A stretch of DNA of 64,000 nucleotides. Source: Gp6-AA40 sp035293405 (GTDB taxonomy: Bacteria; Acidobacteriota; Vicinamibacteria; Vicinamibacterales; UBA2999). The stretch's first letter is position 1; every line of letters starts with the position of its first letter. Positions 1 to 8,043 of this stretch are shown here, one piece after another. The notes under the pieces were generated by a model that was not told the DNA's origin, made no database searches, and saw only the letters and a list, made by a program, of their open reading frames with translations. Both the position numbers and the translations under genes were made by a program. Location of the stretch: positions 13,818 through 77,817 of the forward strand of contig DATDOE010000089.1 of assembly GCA_035293405.1 (NCBI GenBank), in the 5' to 3' direction.

Positions 1-234
1 CCCCACGATGTAGGCGGCGGGCTCCCGCGCAATCCGGCGTGCGATCCATTCAGAGAGCTGCGGTTCGAGTGATGCCGGCGGCGAGGCGGCTTTCTCGGCG
101 AGCAGTCGGGCGCGATCCCAGCCGAGGATGGTGCAGGCGAAGAGCGGCACGTCGACGGCCGCTTCGGCCGGTGCGATGCCCGCCGACACGAGCTGGGCGC
201 GAGCCGTGGCGAGCGCCTCGTGAAGCGAGTGCAT
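1..234 (-). CDS. prmC: Release factor glutamine methyltransferase, N-terminal part (runs off window)
   Basis: The 78 visible residues match the N-terminal helical domain of PrmC/HemK, which methylates the glutamine of the GGQ motif in release factors. The visible stretch reads ARLLAEKAA and later EPAAYIVG, the usual lead-in to the Rossmann methyltransferase domain, which lies beyond the window edge. The ATG overlaps the prfA stop codon as TGATG, so the two genes are translationally coupled in the conserved prfA-prmC order. No catalytic residues can be inspected. Confidence 0.9.
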   Translation of the reverse strand, partial: MHSLHEALATARAQLVSAGIAPAEAAVDVPLFACTILGWDRARLLAEKAASPPASLEPQLSEWIARRIAREPAAYIVG

Positions 235-1310
235 CAGGCTTCGACGTGCGTGGCGTGTTTCAGCTTTTCCGCGTTGTAGAACGCGGCGACCTGCTCGAGG
301 AGCTCACCCATGTCGCCCTCCAGGACGTCATGGAGGCGGTGCGTCGTGAAGTTGACGCGATGGTCGGTGATGCGACTGTCCCTGAAGTTGTAGGTGCGGA
401 TCTTGTCGGAGCGATCGCCCGTGCCCACCTGGCTGCGCCGCTCCTTGGCGATCGCGTCCTGCTGCTTCTGCATCTCCATCTCGTAGAGACGCGCGCGCAG
501 CACTTTCATCGCCTTTGCCCGGTTCTTGATCTGCGACTTCTCGTCCTGCTGTGAGACGACCAGATTCGTCGGGAGGTGCGTGATGCGCACGGCCGAATAG
601 GTCGTGTTCACGCTCTGGCCGCCGGGGCCGCTGGAGCAGAACGTGTCGATGCGCAGGTCCTTGTCGTTGATCTGGATGTCGACTTCTTCCGCCTCGGGCA
701 GGACGGCTACAGTCGCGGCCGACGTGTGGATGCGGCCGCTGGCTTCCGTGGCCGGGACACGCTGCACGCGGTGCCCGCCGCTCTCGTATTTCAGGCGGCT
801 GTACACGCCCTTGCCTTCAATCGAGACGATCGCTTCCTTCAATCCGCCGCTGCCGGCGTCGCTGCTCGACATGACATCGAGCCGCCAGCCCTGACGCTCG
901 GCGTATCGCGTATACATCCGGAACAGCTCGCCCGCGAAGAGCGCCGCCTCCTCACCGCCGGCGCCGGCGCGAATCTCGAGGATGACGTTCTTCTCGTCGT
1001 TCGGGTCCTTGGGAACGAGAAGGACTTTCAGTTCTTGCAGCAACCCGTCGCGGCGGGCGGTCAGCGTCTTCAGTTCCTCGTCGGCCAGCTCGCGCATCTC
1101 GGCATCGGCGCCCTTGGCCAGTTCTTCGGCGCCCGCGATGTCCTGCTCGACGGTCTTGTACTCGCGGAACTTCTCGACAAGCGGCTCCAGCTCCGACAGC
1201 GCCTTCGCGGCCTTCTTGAACTCGTTGGGGTCCGCCTGGACCTCCGCCGAGCCGACGCGGGCCATCAGCTCTTCGTAGCGGGATTCAACCGTGGATAGCT
1301 TTTCGAACAT
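234..1310 (-). CDS. prfA: Peptide chain release factor 1
   Basis: RF1 terminates translation at UAA and UAG. The 358-residue length is normal for the family. The codon-recognition motif PAT is at residues 186-188, which marks RF1 rather than RF2 (SPF), and the peptidyl-hydrolysis motif GGQ is at residues 230-232 within SSGPGGQSVN. The N-terminal 100 residues form the expected coiled domain. prmC follows with a one-base overlap and encodes the enzyme that methylates this GGQ. A small palindrome lies immediately upstream of the start. Confidence 0.98.
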   Translation of the reverse strand: MFEKLSTVESRYEELMARVGSAEVQADPNEFKKAAKALSELEPLVEKFREYKTVEQDIAGAEELAKGADAEMRELADEELKTLTARRDGLLQELKVLLVPKDPNDEKNVILEIRAGAGGEEAALFAGELFRMYTRYAERQGWRLDVMSSSDAGSGGLKEAIVSIEGKGVYSRLKYESGGHRVQRVPATEASGRIHTSAATVAVLPEAEEVDIQINDKDLRIDTFCSSGPGGQSVNTTYSAVRITHLPTNLVVSQQDEKSQIKNRAKAMKVLRARLYEMEMQKQQDAIAKERRSQVGTGDRSDKIRTYNFRDSRITDHRVNFTTHRLHDVLEGDMGELLEQVAAFYNAEKLKHATHVEA

Positions 1311-1319
1311 GGTGTGTGC

Positions 1320-1345
1320 GGGCCGCCTGAAGGCGGCCCCTACGA
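1320..1345. repeat. Small palindrome ending in CTACG
   Basis: GGGCCGCCT and AGGCGGCCC face each other across a 2-base loop and are followed by CTACGA. It lies between prfA and moaD. The same layout (G/C-rich arms, TAA or GA loop, then CTACG or CACTACG) recurs elsewhere in the window, including inside genes. Confidence 0.7.
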
Positions 1346-1355
1346 GTCTAGGGTA

Positions 1356-1601
1356 TCAGCCTCCGGAGACGGGGGGAAGGAAGGCCACTTCGTCACCCTC
1401 GCTCACCGACGCCGACATTCGCGCATAATCCGCGTTCACAGCCACCGACATCGTCCGTTCGTATTCACCGAGCGCAGGCATTTCCGTCACCAGCGCCCTC
1501 CATACTGTTTGGACGGTTGCCGGGTCGGGGACGTCCCTGACCAGCTCGCCTGAGCCGGCCAGGTCCCGCAGTCGCGCGAAGAGGCGGATGGTTACGCGCA
1601 T
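1356..1601 (-). CDS. moaD: Molybdopterin synthase small subunit (sulfur carrier)
   Basis: This 81-residue ubiquitin-fold protein ends in VSGG. The C-terminal Gly-Gly is adenylated and thiocarboxylated to donate sulfur for molybdopterin synthesis. N-terminal VTIRLFARLRDLAG and late DEVAFLPPVSGG are typical of MoaD. Its start overlaps the end of moaE by 10 nt, so the two synthase subunits are co-translated. The order moaE-moaD is less common than moaD-moaE. No other moa genes are visible here. Confidence 0.93.
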   Translation of the reverse strand: MRVTIRLFARLRDLAGSGELVRDVPDPATVQTVWRALVTEMPALGEYERTMSVAVNADYARMSASVSEGDEVAFLPPVSGG

Positions 1602-2074
1602 GCGATTCGATAGGCCGTCTGCCGGGCCGACTCGTCGTTCGGATCGGCTGTGGCCCCCTCGAGCCAGACGTCACCGCCGGCGAAGTGCTCGTGCTTCCAG
1701 ATCGGGACGATCTGCTTCACGCGCTCGATCGTGTAGCGGCAGGCGGCAAAGGCATTGGCGCGATGCGGCGAGGCGGCCACGATGATGATGCTGGCCTCGC
1801 CAATCTCCAGGCGGCCAATGCGATGGTGCACCCCGACGCGCGTATCAGGCCAGGCCTGGCGTGCCTCGTCCACGATCAAGGTCAGCGCGCGGACCGCCAG
1901 CGGCTCGTAGGATTCGTACTCGAGGAACTCGACGCGGCGGCCCTGATTGTGGTCCCGGACCAGCCCGATGAACGGCGTGATCGCGCCGTCACCAGTGCCC
2001 GAGCTGGCGATCTCGTTCACCAGCGCCTGCAGATCGAGCACCTGAGTCGTGACCGCGACGAGCGGGGACGGCAT
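1592..2074 (-). CDS. moaE: Molybdopterin synthase catalytic subunit
   Basis: MoaE pairs with MoaD to convert precursor Z (cPMP) to molybdopterin. The 160-residue protein carries the family signatures GAITPFIGLVRDHNQGR, YESYEPLAVR, VHHRIGRLEIGE and PIWKHEHFAGG with its conserved lysine. A TATACT hexamer lies 6 nt before the ATG, so the transcript may be leaderless. Molybdenum-cofactor use is consistent with the MocA-like gene near 11.4 kb. Confidence 0.95.
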   Translation of the reverse strand: MPSPLVAVTTQVLDLQALVNEIASSGTGDGAITPFIGLVRDHNQGRRVEFLEYESYEPLAVRALTLIVDEARQAWPDTRVGVHHRIGRLEIGEASIIIVAASPHRANAFAACRYTIERVKQIVPIWKHEHFAGGDVWLEGATADPNDESARQTAYRIACA

Positions 2075-2080
2075 AGGTTC

Positions 2081-2086
2081 AGTATA
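2081..2086 (-). promoter_or_regulatory. -10 element of moaE (leaderless type)
   Basis: On the minus strand TATACT is followed by 6 nt and then the moaE ATG. A start site 6-7 nt downstream of the -10 would coincide with the initiation codon. The same spacing occurs before fumarase, LigD-polymerase and the AhpD-like gene. No clear -35 is seen. A half-copy of the CCGGACACTAC palindrome lies just upstream. Confidence 0.55.
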
Positions 2087-2098
2087 GCGAGCCGGACA

Positions 2099-2815
2099 CT
2101 ACTTCCAGCCGATCGGACGGCCCTCGCGATACCACGGCAGCCGGCCGCTGGCGGCATTGGCAAAGGTTCGCGCCGGGTTGAAGATCAGACGCAGGCTGGC
2201 GCGCCAGACGCGATTGGTGACTCTGGCTTCGATCCACTTCACCAGGAAGCGGTCGAGGGCGTCCTCAGCCACGACGAGCCCGAACGCTCCGACTGGCGTC
2301 ACGACATGATCGACCCATCCGGTCGTCTCGGGGCGCATGCCGACGTTGCCGATCGACGCCTCGCTCAACGGCCCGAACTCGAACTGCAGGCTGTAGACCG
2401 CCGTCCAGGCCGCGGCCCTTCCGCGCGACGCCCAGTAGTGCCTGCTCAAGCCGATCTCGTTGGGCGCCCCCGACTCGTGATCCAGCCAGATATAGCCGGC
2501 CGCGGCGCCATGAATCGGATGGCCGATGTAATTCACCCACCACGCATCGCTGTCTTCCCACTGGTGCGGGATGCGCACCGAGCGACGGTAGTCGCTCCAG
2601 AACGGACCATCCAGCTCGCGCCGGGTTTTCTCCTGCAGTGCGACGCGTATTCCGTGCTCGATGAGCAGCAGTTTCAAAGAGTCCGCGAACGCTCCGAGTA
2701 CAGCCGCGCCTTCGTGCGTTTCTGTGACGGCGGCCGCACTCGTCTGCGCTCCGAGAGGAGCACTGACCACGGCGAGAACCGCCGTCATGGCGAACCCGAT
2801 CCACTGACTTTTCAC
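2099..2815 (-). CDS. Exported protein of unknown function, possibly membrane-embedded
   Basis: The 238-residue protein starts with a signal peptide (a KSQW start, a hydrophobic stretch, then VVSAPLGAQ). The rest is rich in aromatic residues, with WVNYIGHPIHGAAAGYIWLD and two long hydrophobic helices such as VVTPVGAFGLVVAEDALDRF. I chose the GTG at 2815 because it overlaps the thiD stop (GTGA) and gives a proper signal peptide; an ATG at 2788 is the alternative. It is the last gene of the bioY-thiD unit. I do not recognise the family with certainty. Confidence 0.7.
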   Translation of the reverse strand: MKSQWIGFAMTAVLAVVSAPLGAQTSAAAVTETHEGAAVLGAFADSLKLLLIEHGIRVALQEKTRRELDGPFWSDYRRSVRIPHQWEDSDAWWVNYIGHPIHGAAAGYIWLDHESGAPNEIGLSRHYWASRGRAAAWTAVYSLQFEFGPLSEASIGNVGMRPETTGWVDHVVTPVGAFGLVVAEDALDRFLVKWIEARVTNRVWRASLRLIFNPARTFANAASGRLPWYREGRPIGWK

Positions 2816-2842
2816 TTTGAACTTTGAAGTTTGAAGTTGAAG
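2809..2842. repeat. Heptamer array (TTTGAAG words) across a gene junction
   Basis: Consecutive 7-mers TTTTCAC, TTTGAAC, TTTGAAG, TTTGAAG and TTGAAG run through the junction of thiD and the exported-protein gene. The array encodes the last residues of ThiD (FKLQSSK) on the minus strand and supplies its stop codon. It is a member of the period-7 class seen at many gene borders in this window. Confidence 0.75.
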
Positions 2843-3612
2843 AAGTGGTCCATCGGCCCATGCCCCTTGCCGAGATCGGGCGCGCCGAGGATCGCGCCGG
2901 CCACATATTGCTGCGCGGCGGGAATCGCCTCGCGCAGCGTCCGTCCGAGCGCAAGGCTCGCGGTGATCGCCGCCGAGAACGTGCAGCCGGTTCCATGTGT
3001 ATGGCGCCCGGGCACGCGCGCAATGCGGAACTCGATGAGCTCGCCACGATCCCACAGCAGATCGGTGATGTCGTCCGAAGGCAGGTGGCCGCCTTTGATG
3101 ACGACCGCTGTGGCGCCCATCGCCGCGATGCGGCGCGCCGCTTCCCGACGATCCTCGTCGTCACGGATCGTGATCCCAGTGAGCGCCTCGGCCTCAGGAA
3201 TGTTCGGCGTGACCAGGAATGCCTGCCGCAACAGCTCCGTCTTCATGGCGCCCAGCGCTTCATCGTCGATCAAACGGTCACCGCTCTTCGCGATCATCAC
3301 GGGATCGACGACCAGAAACGGAATCTCGAGCTCGCGAACCGCCGCGGACACGGCCTCGACGATGGCCGCGTTGGCGAGCATCCCGGTCTTGGCGGCATGA
3401 GCGCCGATGTCGGAGAAGACGGCCTCGATCTGCGCCGTCACCAGGTCGGCGGACAGCGCTTCGAACATGGTCACCCCGAGCGTGTTCTGGGCGGTGACGG
3501 CGGTGATGGCGGACGTGCCGTACACCCCGTACGCGGCAAACGTCTTGAGGTCGGCTTGGATGCCTGCGCCAGCGCCGGAATCGCTCCCCGCGATCGTCAG
3601 CGCGGTCCGCAT
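2812..3612 (-). CDS. thiD: Hydroxymethylpyrimidine (phosphate) kinase
   Basis: ThiD phosphorylates HMP and HMP-P in thiamine pyrimidine synthesis. The 266-residue ribokinase-fold protein has GSDSGAGAGIQAD at residues 8-20, KTGML, the VTPNIPEAEALTG motif and the anion-hole/catalytic motif HGTGCTFSAAI near residue 210. It lies 10 nt downstream of bioY and overlaps the next gene by GTGA. The last seven residues are encoded by a heptamer repeat array and are not part of the conserved fold. No THI-box riboswitch was seen upstream. Confidence 0.96.
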   Translation of the reverse strand: MRTALTIAGSDSGAGAGIQADLKTFAAYGVYGTSAITAVTAQNTLGVTMFEALSADLVTAQIEAVFSDIGAHAAKTGMLANAAIVEAVSAAVRELEIPFLVVDPVMIAKSGDRLIDDEALGAMKTELLRQAFLVTPNIPEAEALTGITIRDDEDRREAARRIAAMGATAVVIKGGHLPSDDITDLLWDRGELIEFRIARVPGRHTHGTGCTFSAAITASLALGRTLREAIPAAQQYVAGAILGAPDLGKGHGPMDHFFNFKLQSSK

Positions 3613-3622
3613 CGACTAGACA

Positions 3623-4255
3623 CTAACGCGAGTCGGTGCGGCCCACGAGACGCCAGAGCGCCGGGACGAGGCTTGCAGCGGCGGCGAGCTTGATGAGATC
3701 CGGGACGATGAACGGATACAGCCCCGTGCCGAGGGCGACAGAGAAGCCCACCGGTGTACCGGTGGCGGTGCGCGCAAACAACCCGAGCCACGTGACGCCG
3801 GCGGCGAAGATGATCACCAGGCCGGCCAGCATGGCGAGTACGGATGTCGCGTAGCGACGGTCGAAGCCTCGTTCGGCCAGATACCCCGCGACGAACGCGG
3901 CGATCGGATATGCCATGAGATATCCGCCGGTGGGCCCGAGCAGTCGCAGCGCGCCTGGCGGCAGTGTCGCGGACGCGGCGAACACCGGCAGTCCGGCAAT
4001 GCCGGCCGCAAGGTAGAGAATCTGGCTCGCCGAGCCAAGCCGTGATCCGAGTGCGAGGCCGCCGACCAGCACAACCATGGGCTGTAGCGTGAACGGCACC
4101 GCCGTGAACGGAAGAGGAAAGCTGATTTGTGCGGCGGCCGCGGTCAGCGCCGTGACGAACAGCACTGAGGCGACCTGGATTCCGCGCGTGAATCCGATGG
4201 ACTCGCGGCGCGAGGTGAGCAGGCCCACGAGCGTGGCCGAGGTCGTCGCAGTCAT
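3623..4255 (-). CDS. bioY: Biotin transporter BioY (ECF S component)
   Basis: BioY is the membrane substrate-binding subunit of a biotin ECF transporter. This 210-residue protein has about six hydrophobic segments and the BioY-typical stretches PLPFTAVPFTLQPMVVLVGG, GLPVFA and LLGPTGGYLMAYP. No EcfA or EcfT genes are adjacent, so it may work alone or share a module encoded elsewhere. A TACAAT -10-like box lies 8 nt before the ATG. Confidence 0.95.
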   Translation of the reverse strand: MTATTSATLVGLLTSRRESIGFTRGIQVASVLFVTALTAAAAQISFPLPFTAVPFTLQPMVVLVGGLALGSRLGSASQILYLAAGIAGLPVFAASATLPPGALRLLGPTGGYLMAYPIAAFVAGYLAERGFDRRYATSVLAMLAGLVIIFAAGVTWLGLFARTATGTPVGFSVALGTGLYPFIVPDLIKLAAAASLVPALWRLVGRTDSR

Positions 4256-4263
4256 GGCCGGGA

Positions 4264-4269
4264 ATTGTA
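4264..4269 (-). promoter_or_regulatory. -10 element of bioY
   Basis: TACAAT on the minus strand is separated from the bioY ATG by 8 nt, so the transcript would have almost no leader. No convincing -35 or BirA operator was seen. Confidence 0.45.
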
Positions 4270-4292
4270 CCCCACCGTAGTCGGGTCTGGGT

Positions 4293-4964
4293 TTACGGCG
4301 CCAGGACGAGCAAGTACTGGTACTGCAGATTCTCGCTCGACAGAATGCGCAGCCCGGCGGCGGCGGCGTCCGCCTCGACGAGCGAGCGATCGACGCGTTC
4401 GTTCGGCTCGGGTCCCGGGCCGCCGCTACCCGGCTTCCAGTTCGCGATGCCGATCCGGCCGGCGGGTTTCAGTGCGCGCGCCAGGTTGCGAAGGAACGCG
4501 ACGCGGTCTTCGACTTCCTGGTAGGCATCGACGACGAGCACGGCGTCGAAGGTCTTCACCGGGAGATTCGGATTGCTGCCGGAGCCGATTCGGGTCTGCA
4601 CGTTCTGCAGACCTTCGCGACTGACGCGCCGGCGAATCGCCTCGATCATGAGCCGCTGCACATCCTGCGCGTAGACGACGCCGTTGGGGCCGACGCGGTG
4701 CGCGAGGCGAATCGTGAACCAGCCGGCGCCCGCGCCGACGTCAGCCACCGTGGAGCCGTCCGCCACGTGCAGCGCGTCCATGATCTGTTCCGGCTTCTGC
4801 CACAGCGCGCGATCCGGCCGCTCGAGCAGGCCCAGATCGAGTGGCGGGAACAGCCGGCCGTGACGCTGCGGCGGCGGAGAAGGCGCTGCCTGCGTTTGCG
4901 CGGTGGGCGTCGGAAGTTGGGAATGGGCCAACGCGAGCGCGACTACGAGCGCGAGCGCTTTCAT
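4293..4964 (-). CDS. Class I SAM-dependent methyltransferase with signal peptide
   Basis: The 223-residue protein begins with a clear signal-like segment (KALALVVALALAHSQ) and a proline-rich linker. A Rossmann methyltransferase domain follows: motif I VADVGAGAGWFTIRLA near residue 75, then VYAQDV, FDAVLVVDAYQEV and LKPAGRIGIANW. Similar proteins in this bacterial group are often annotated as exported methyltransferases, which is odd because SAM is cytoplasmic. It shares an ATGA overlap with aspartase upstream. The substrate is unknown. Confidence 0.85.
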   Translation of the reverse strand: MKALALVVALALAHSQLPTPTAQTQAAPSPPPQRHGRLFPPLDLGLLERPDRALWQKPEQIMDALHVADGSTVADVGAGAGWFTIRLAHRVGPNGVVYAQDVQRLMIEAIRRRVSREGLQNVQTRIGSGSNPNLPVKTFDAVLVVDAYQEVEDRVAFLRNLARALKPAGRIGIANWKPGSGGPGPEPNERVDRSLVEADAAAAGLRILSSENLQYQYLLVLAP

Positions 4965-6361
4965 GATGTCCCTCCCGCGATGCCGGGACGTGTCATTGCC
5001 TCGGCGGAGAGGATGCGATCGAGCTGCGGCGCCTCCATCAGGCCGCTTTCGAGTACCAGGTCGCGGATGGATCGGCCGGTCGCGACTGCCTGCTTCGCGA
5101 TCTCCGCTGTCTTCGCGTAGCCGATGTACGGGCTGAGCGATGTGGCGACAGCAGTGCTCCGCGCGAGGAGCTCCTGACAGCGCTCCACGTTGGCTTCGAT
5201 GCCGTCCACGGTTCGCGTGCGCAACGCGATCATCGCGTTACGGAGGATAGTCGAAGAGTGGATGGCGTTCCAGGCGATCACCGGCATCATCACGTTGAGC
5301 TCGAGCTGGCCGGCGTCCGCCGCGGCGCAGATGGTGGTATCGCAGCCGTACACCTGGTAGCACACCTGGTTCACCATCTCGGGCACCGACGGGTTCACCT
5401 TGCCGGGCATGATCGACGAGCCCGGTTGTACCGGCGGCAGCGTGATCTCGGCCAGACCGGCACGCGGGCCGGAGCTGAGAAGCCGAAGGTCACTCGCGAT
5501 TTTCGATAGCTCCACCGCAAGACGACGCATCGCGCCGGAGTAGGCGAGGACATCCCCCATGCTCTGAGTCACACGAAAGAGATTTGCCGCAGGCACGACG
5601 TCGATGCCGGTCAGCGTCTCGAGGTTGCCCACCGCGCGCCTGGTGTAGTCGTCGCCGGCGTTGAGCCCGGTGCCGATCGCCGTGGCCCCGAGGTTCAACT
5701 CCTTCAATTGTTCAGACGCGCGCTCGATCTCGTCGGCCCCGCGCTCGAGGCAGGCCGCGTAGCCGCCGAACTCCTGCCCGAGGGTCATCGGCACCGCGTC
5801 CTGCAGGTGCGTGCGGCCGGCCTTGAGCACCGACGCGAACGCGTCAGCCTTGCGGCCGAGCGATGAGGCCAGCGCGCGTGCCGCCTCGACGAGCGTCCGA
5901 TGGCCGAGGAGCAGCGCCAGCCGTGTGGCCGTCGGGAACACGTCGTTGGTCGACTGTCCCATGTTCACGTGGTCGTTGGGATGGACGAGGCGGTACTCGC
6001 CCCGTGCGCCGCCGAGGAGCTCCGAGGCGCGATTGGCGAGCACCTCGTTGGCGTTCATGTTGTGCGACGTGCCGGCGCCGGCCTGGTACACGTCCACGAC
6101 GAACTGGTCGGCCAGTGCGCCCCTCAGTACGTCGTCCGCCGCTCGAACAATCGCCTCACCGACCCGCGGCTCGAGGCGCGCCAACGTGACGTTGGCCTGG
6201 GCCGCCGCTTTCTTGACGAGCATCGTGGCGGCGATGAGATCGGCGGGAGCCCGGAGACCGCTAATCGGGAAGTTCTCGACCGCGCGGGCAGTCTGAATGC
6301 CGTAGTACGCCTCGGAGGGGACGGCATACTCGCCCAGGGCGTCGCGTTCGACGCGGGTCAT
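4961..6361 (-). CDS. aspA: Aspartate ammonia-lyase
   Basis: Aspartase interconverts aspartate with fumarate and ammonia. The 466-residue protein of the fumarase/aspartase superfamily has the signature GSSIMPGKVNPSVPEMVNQV; SVPEM rather than the TQCEA of FumC favours aspartase. Early residues ERDALGEYAVPSEAYYGIQT and the stretches AGAGTSHNMNANEVLANR, NDHVNMGQSTNDVFPT and GRTHLQDAVP are diagnostic. It is divergent from fumarase with only 22 nt between starts, which places fumarate-producing and fumarate-consuming genes under one promoter region. Confidence 0.92.
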   Translation of the reverse strand: MTRVERDALGEYAVPSEAYYGIQTARAVENFPISGLRAPADLIAATMLVKKAAAQANVTLARLEPRVGEAIVRAADDVLRGALADQFVVDVYQAGAGTSHNMNANEVLANRASELLGGARGEYRLVHPNDHVNMGQSTNDVFPTATRLALLLGHRTLVEAARALASSLGRKADAFASVLKAGRTHLQDAVPMTLGQEFGGYAACLERGADEIERASEQLKELNLGATAIGTGLNAGDDYTRRAVGNLETLTGIDVVPAANLFRVTQSMGDVLAYSGAMRRLAVELSKIASDLRLLSSGPRAGLAEITLPPVQPGSSIMPGKVNPSVPEMVNQVCYQVYGCDTTICAAADAGQLELNVMMPVIAWNAIHSSTILRNAMIALRTRTVDGIEANVERCQELLARSTAVATSLSPYIGYAKTAEIAKQAVATGRSIRDLVLESGLMEAPQLDRILSAEAMTRPGIAGGTS

Positions 6362-6377
6362 TTCATCAAATTATACT
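6347..6377. promoter_or_regulatory. Overlapping divergent promoters for aspA and fumarase
   Basis: The 22 nt between the two start codons contain TATACT on the plus strand (6372-6377) and TATAAT on the minus strand (reverse of 6370-6375), sharing four bases. TATACT is 6 nt before the fumarase ATG and TATAAT is 8 nt before the aspA ATG, so both messages would be leaderless. A TTCGAC at 6347-6352 could be the plus-strand -35, with a 19-nt spacer. The two polymerases should compete for the site. Confidence 0.6.
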
Positions 6378-6383
6378 GGTCAG

Positions 6384-7904
6384 ATGGCTTCGTCATTTTT
6401 CGATAGCGTGGTCGCTCTTGTCGTCCGCACCTCGACCGACTTGCCGCCAGACGTGCGCGCCGCGATGAAAGTGGCCATCGGCCAGGAGCAGGCGGGGACG
6501 CAATCGTCGCAGGCACTCGCCGTGATCGCGCAGAACATCGACCTGGCGGCCGACTGCGAGGGGGCCATCTGCCAGGACACCGGCATGCCGACCTTCGAGG
6601 TGAAGGCGCCTGTCGGCGCCAACCAGATCGTGATGAAGCGGCAGATCCGCGACGCCGTGGCCGAGGCCACCAAACGCGGCAAGCTGCGACCGAACTCCGT
6701 CGACTCCCTGACCGGCGAGAACTCCGGCAACAATCTCGGCCCGGGCACGCCGATCATGCATTTCGATCAGTGGGAGAATGACGAGGAGATCGAGGTGAAG
6801 CTGATTCTCAAGGGCGGCGGCTGCGAGAACATGAACGCGCAGTATTCGCTGCCGGCCGAGCTGCCGAATCTGGGCCGCGCCGATCGGTCGCTCGAGGGCG
6901 TGCGCAAGTGCATCCTGCACGCGGTGTGGAACGCACAGGGCAAGGGCTGCGCGCCGGGCGCCGTCGGCGTGTGCATCGGCGGCGACCGGACGTCGGGCTA
7001 CGTGCACGCGAAAGAGCAGTTGTTCCGCACGCTCGACGATCTCAACCCTGATCCGCGCCTCGCTCAGCTCGAGTCCTCGATCATGGGTGAGGTCAACCAA
7101 CTCGGCGTCGGCGCGATGGGCTTTGGTGGACGGGTCTCGCTCATCGGCTGCAAGGTCGGCGCGATGAACCGCTTGCCCGCGAGCTTCTTCGTCTCGGTCG
7201 CCTATGACTGCTGGGCGTACCGCCGCCTCGGCGTCGTGTTGGACGCCAAGACCGGCGACATCACGCGATGGCTGTACCGCGACGCCTCGAGTCCCGTCGT
7301 GCACATGGCCGATCAATCCGGATTCCCGCGAACCGGGCGCGAGGTGGCGCTGCGGACGCCGATCACGGAAGAGCAGGTCCGCGCCTTGAAGGTCGGCGAC
7401 GTCGTGCTCCTCTCAGGTCGGGCGTACACGGGCCGCGATGCCGTGCACCATCACCTGATGACGCACGAGCCGCCCGTCGATCTGCGCGGCGGCGTCATCT
7501 ATCACTGCGGTCCGGTGGTCGCCAAGGATGGGGACGGCTGGCGCGTCACCGCCGCGGGGCCGACGACCAGCATTCGCGAAGAGCCCTACCAGGCGGACGT
7601 GATCAAGCGGTACGGGGCGCGCGCCATCATCGGCAAGGGCGGCATGGGCGCCAAGACGCTGGCCGCCTTGCAGGAAGTGGGGGCGGTCTACCTCAACGCC
7701 ATTGGCGGCGCGGCGCAGTTCTACGCACGCACCATCAAGAGCGTCGATGGCGTCTCATGGATGGAGTTCGGCACGCCCGAGGCGATGTGGCATCTGACCG
7801 TCGAGGACTTCCCGGCGATCGTGACCATGGACGCCCACGGCAACAGCCTGCACAACGACGTCGAGCGGGCCTCGGCCCTGGAATTGGCCGCTATCGGTAA
7901 GTAG
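6384..7904 (+). CDS. Fumarate hydratase class I (iron-sulfur type)
   Basis: Class I fumarase hydrates fumarate to malate using a [4Fe-4S] cluster. The 506-residue chain is the fused form, with the alpha part at residues 1-285 (CQDTGMPTFEV, GGCENMNAQYSL, GAMGFGGRVSLIGCK) and the beta part after about residue 315 (LKVGDVVLLSGRAYTGRDA, VYHCGPV-type and GGMGAKTLAAL stretches). Cluster cysteines are present in the expected contexts. It is oxygen-sensitive in known members. It is divergent from aspartase, with an Fe-S carrier gene immediately downstream. Confidence 0.95.
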   Translation: MASSFFDSVVALVVRTSTDLPPDVRAAMKVAIGQEQAGTQSSQALAVIAQNIDLAADCEGAICQDTGMPTFEVKAPVGANQIVMKRQIRDAVAEATKRGKLRPNSVDSLTGENSGNNLGPGTPIMHFDQWENDEEIEVKLILKGGGCENMNAQYSLPAELPNLGRADRSLEGVRKCILHAVWNAQGKGCAPGAVGVCIGGDRTSGYVHAKEQLFRTLDDLNPDPRLAQLESSIMGEVNQLGVGAMGFGGRVSLIGCKVGAMNRLPASFFVSVAYDCWAYRRLGVVLDAKTGDITRWLYRDASSPVVHMADQSGFPRTGREVALRTPITEEQVRALKVGDVVLLSGRAYTGRDAVHHHLMTHEPPVDLRGGVIYHCGPVVAKDGDGWRVTAAGPTTSIREEPYQADVIKRYGARAIIGKGGMGAKTLAALQEVGAVYLNAIGGAAQFYARTIKSVDGVSWMEFGTPEAMWHLTVEDFPAIVTMDAHGNSLHNDVERASALELAAIGK

Positions 7905-7948
7905 CTGCAGGACAGAGACATGTTGGGGGGCCGGAACCGTGGCCGTGC

Positions 7949-7978
7949 TTGCCCATCTCTTCCCTGGGGCGATATAAT
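7949..7978 (+). promoter_or_regulatory. Sigma70-type promoter of the Fe-S carrier gene
   Basis: TTGCCC at 7949-7954 and a perfect TATAAT at 7973-7978 are separated by 18 nt. The predicted start near 7985 gives a leader of about 59 nt containing GGATC-TGTG-GATCC (7989-8002) and an AGGAG at 8031-8035, 8 nt before the ATG. Confidence 0.75.
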
Positions 7979-8043
7979 TCAAGGACCTGGATCTGTGGAT
8001 CCGGGCATGGCCGTGGTCGGCCGAGGTTTCAGGAGCAAATCCC

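Noticed and set aside
1465..1785. Arg-rich open frames on both strands across moaD and moaE
   Set aside because: They are alternative-frame shadows of moaD and moaE with no motif support.
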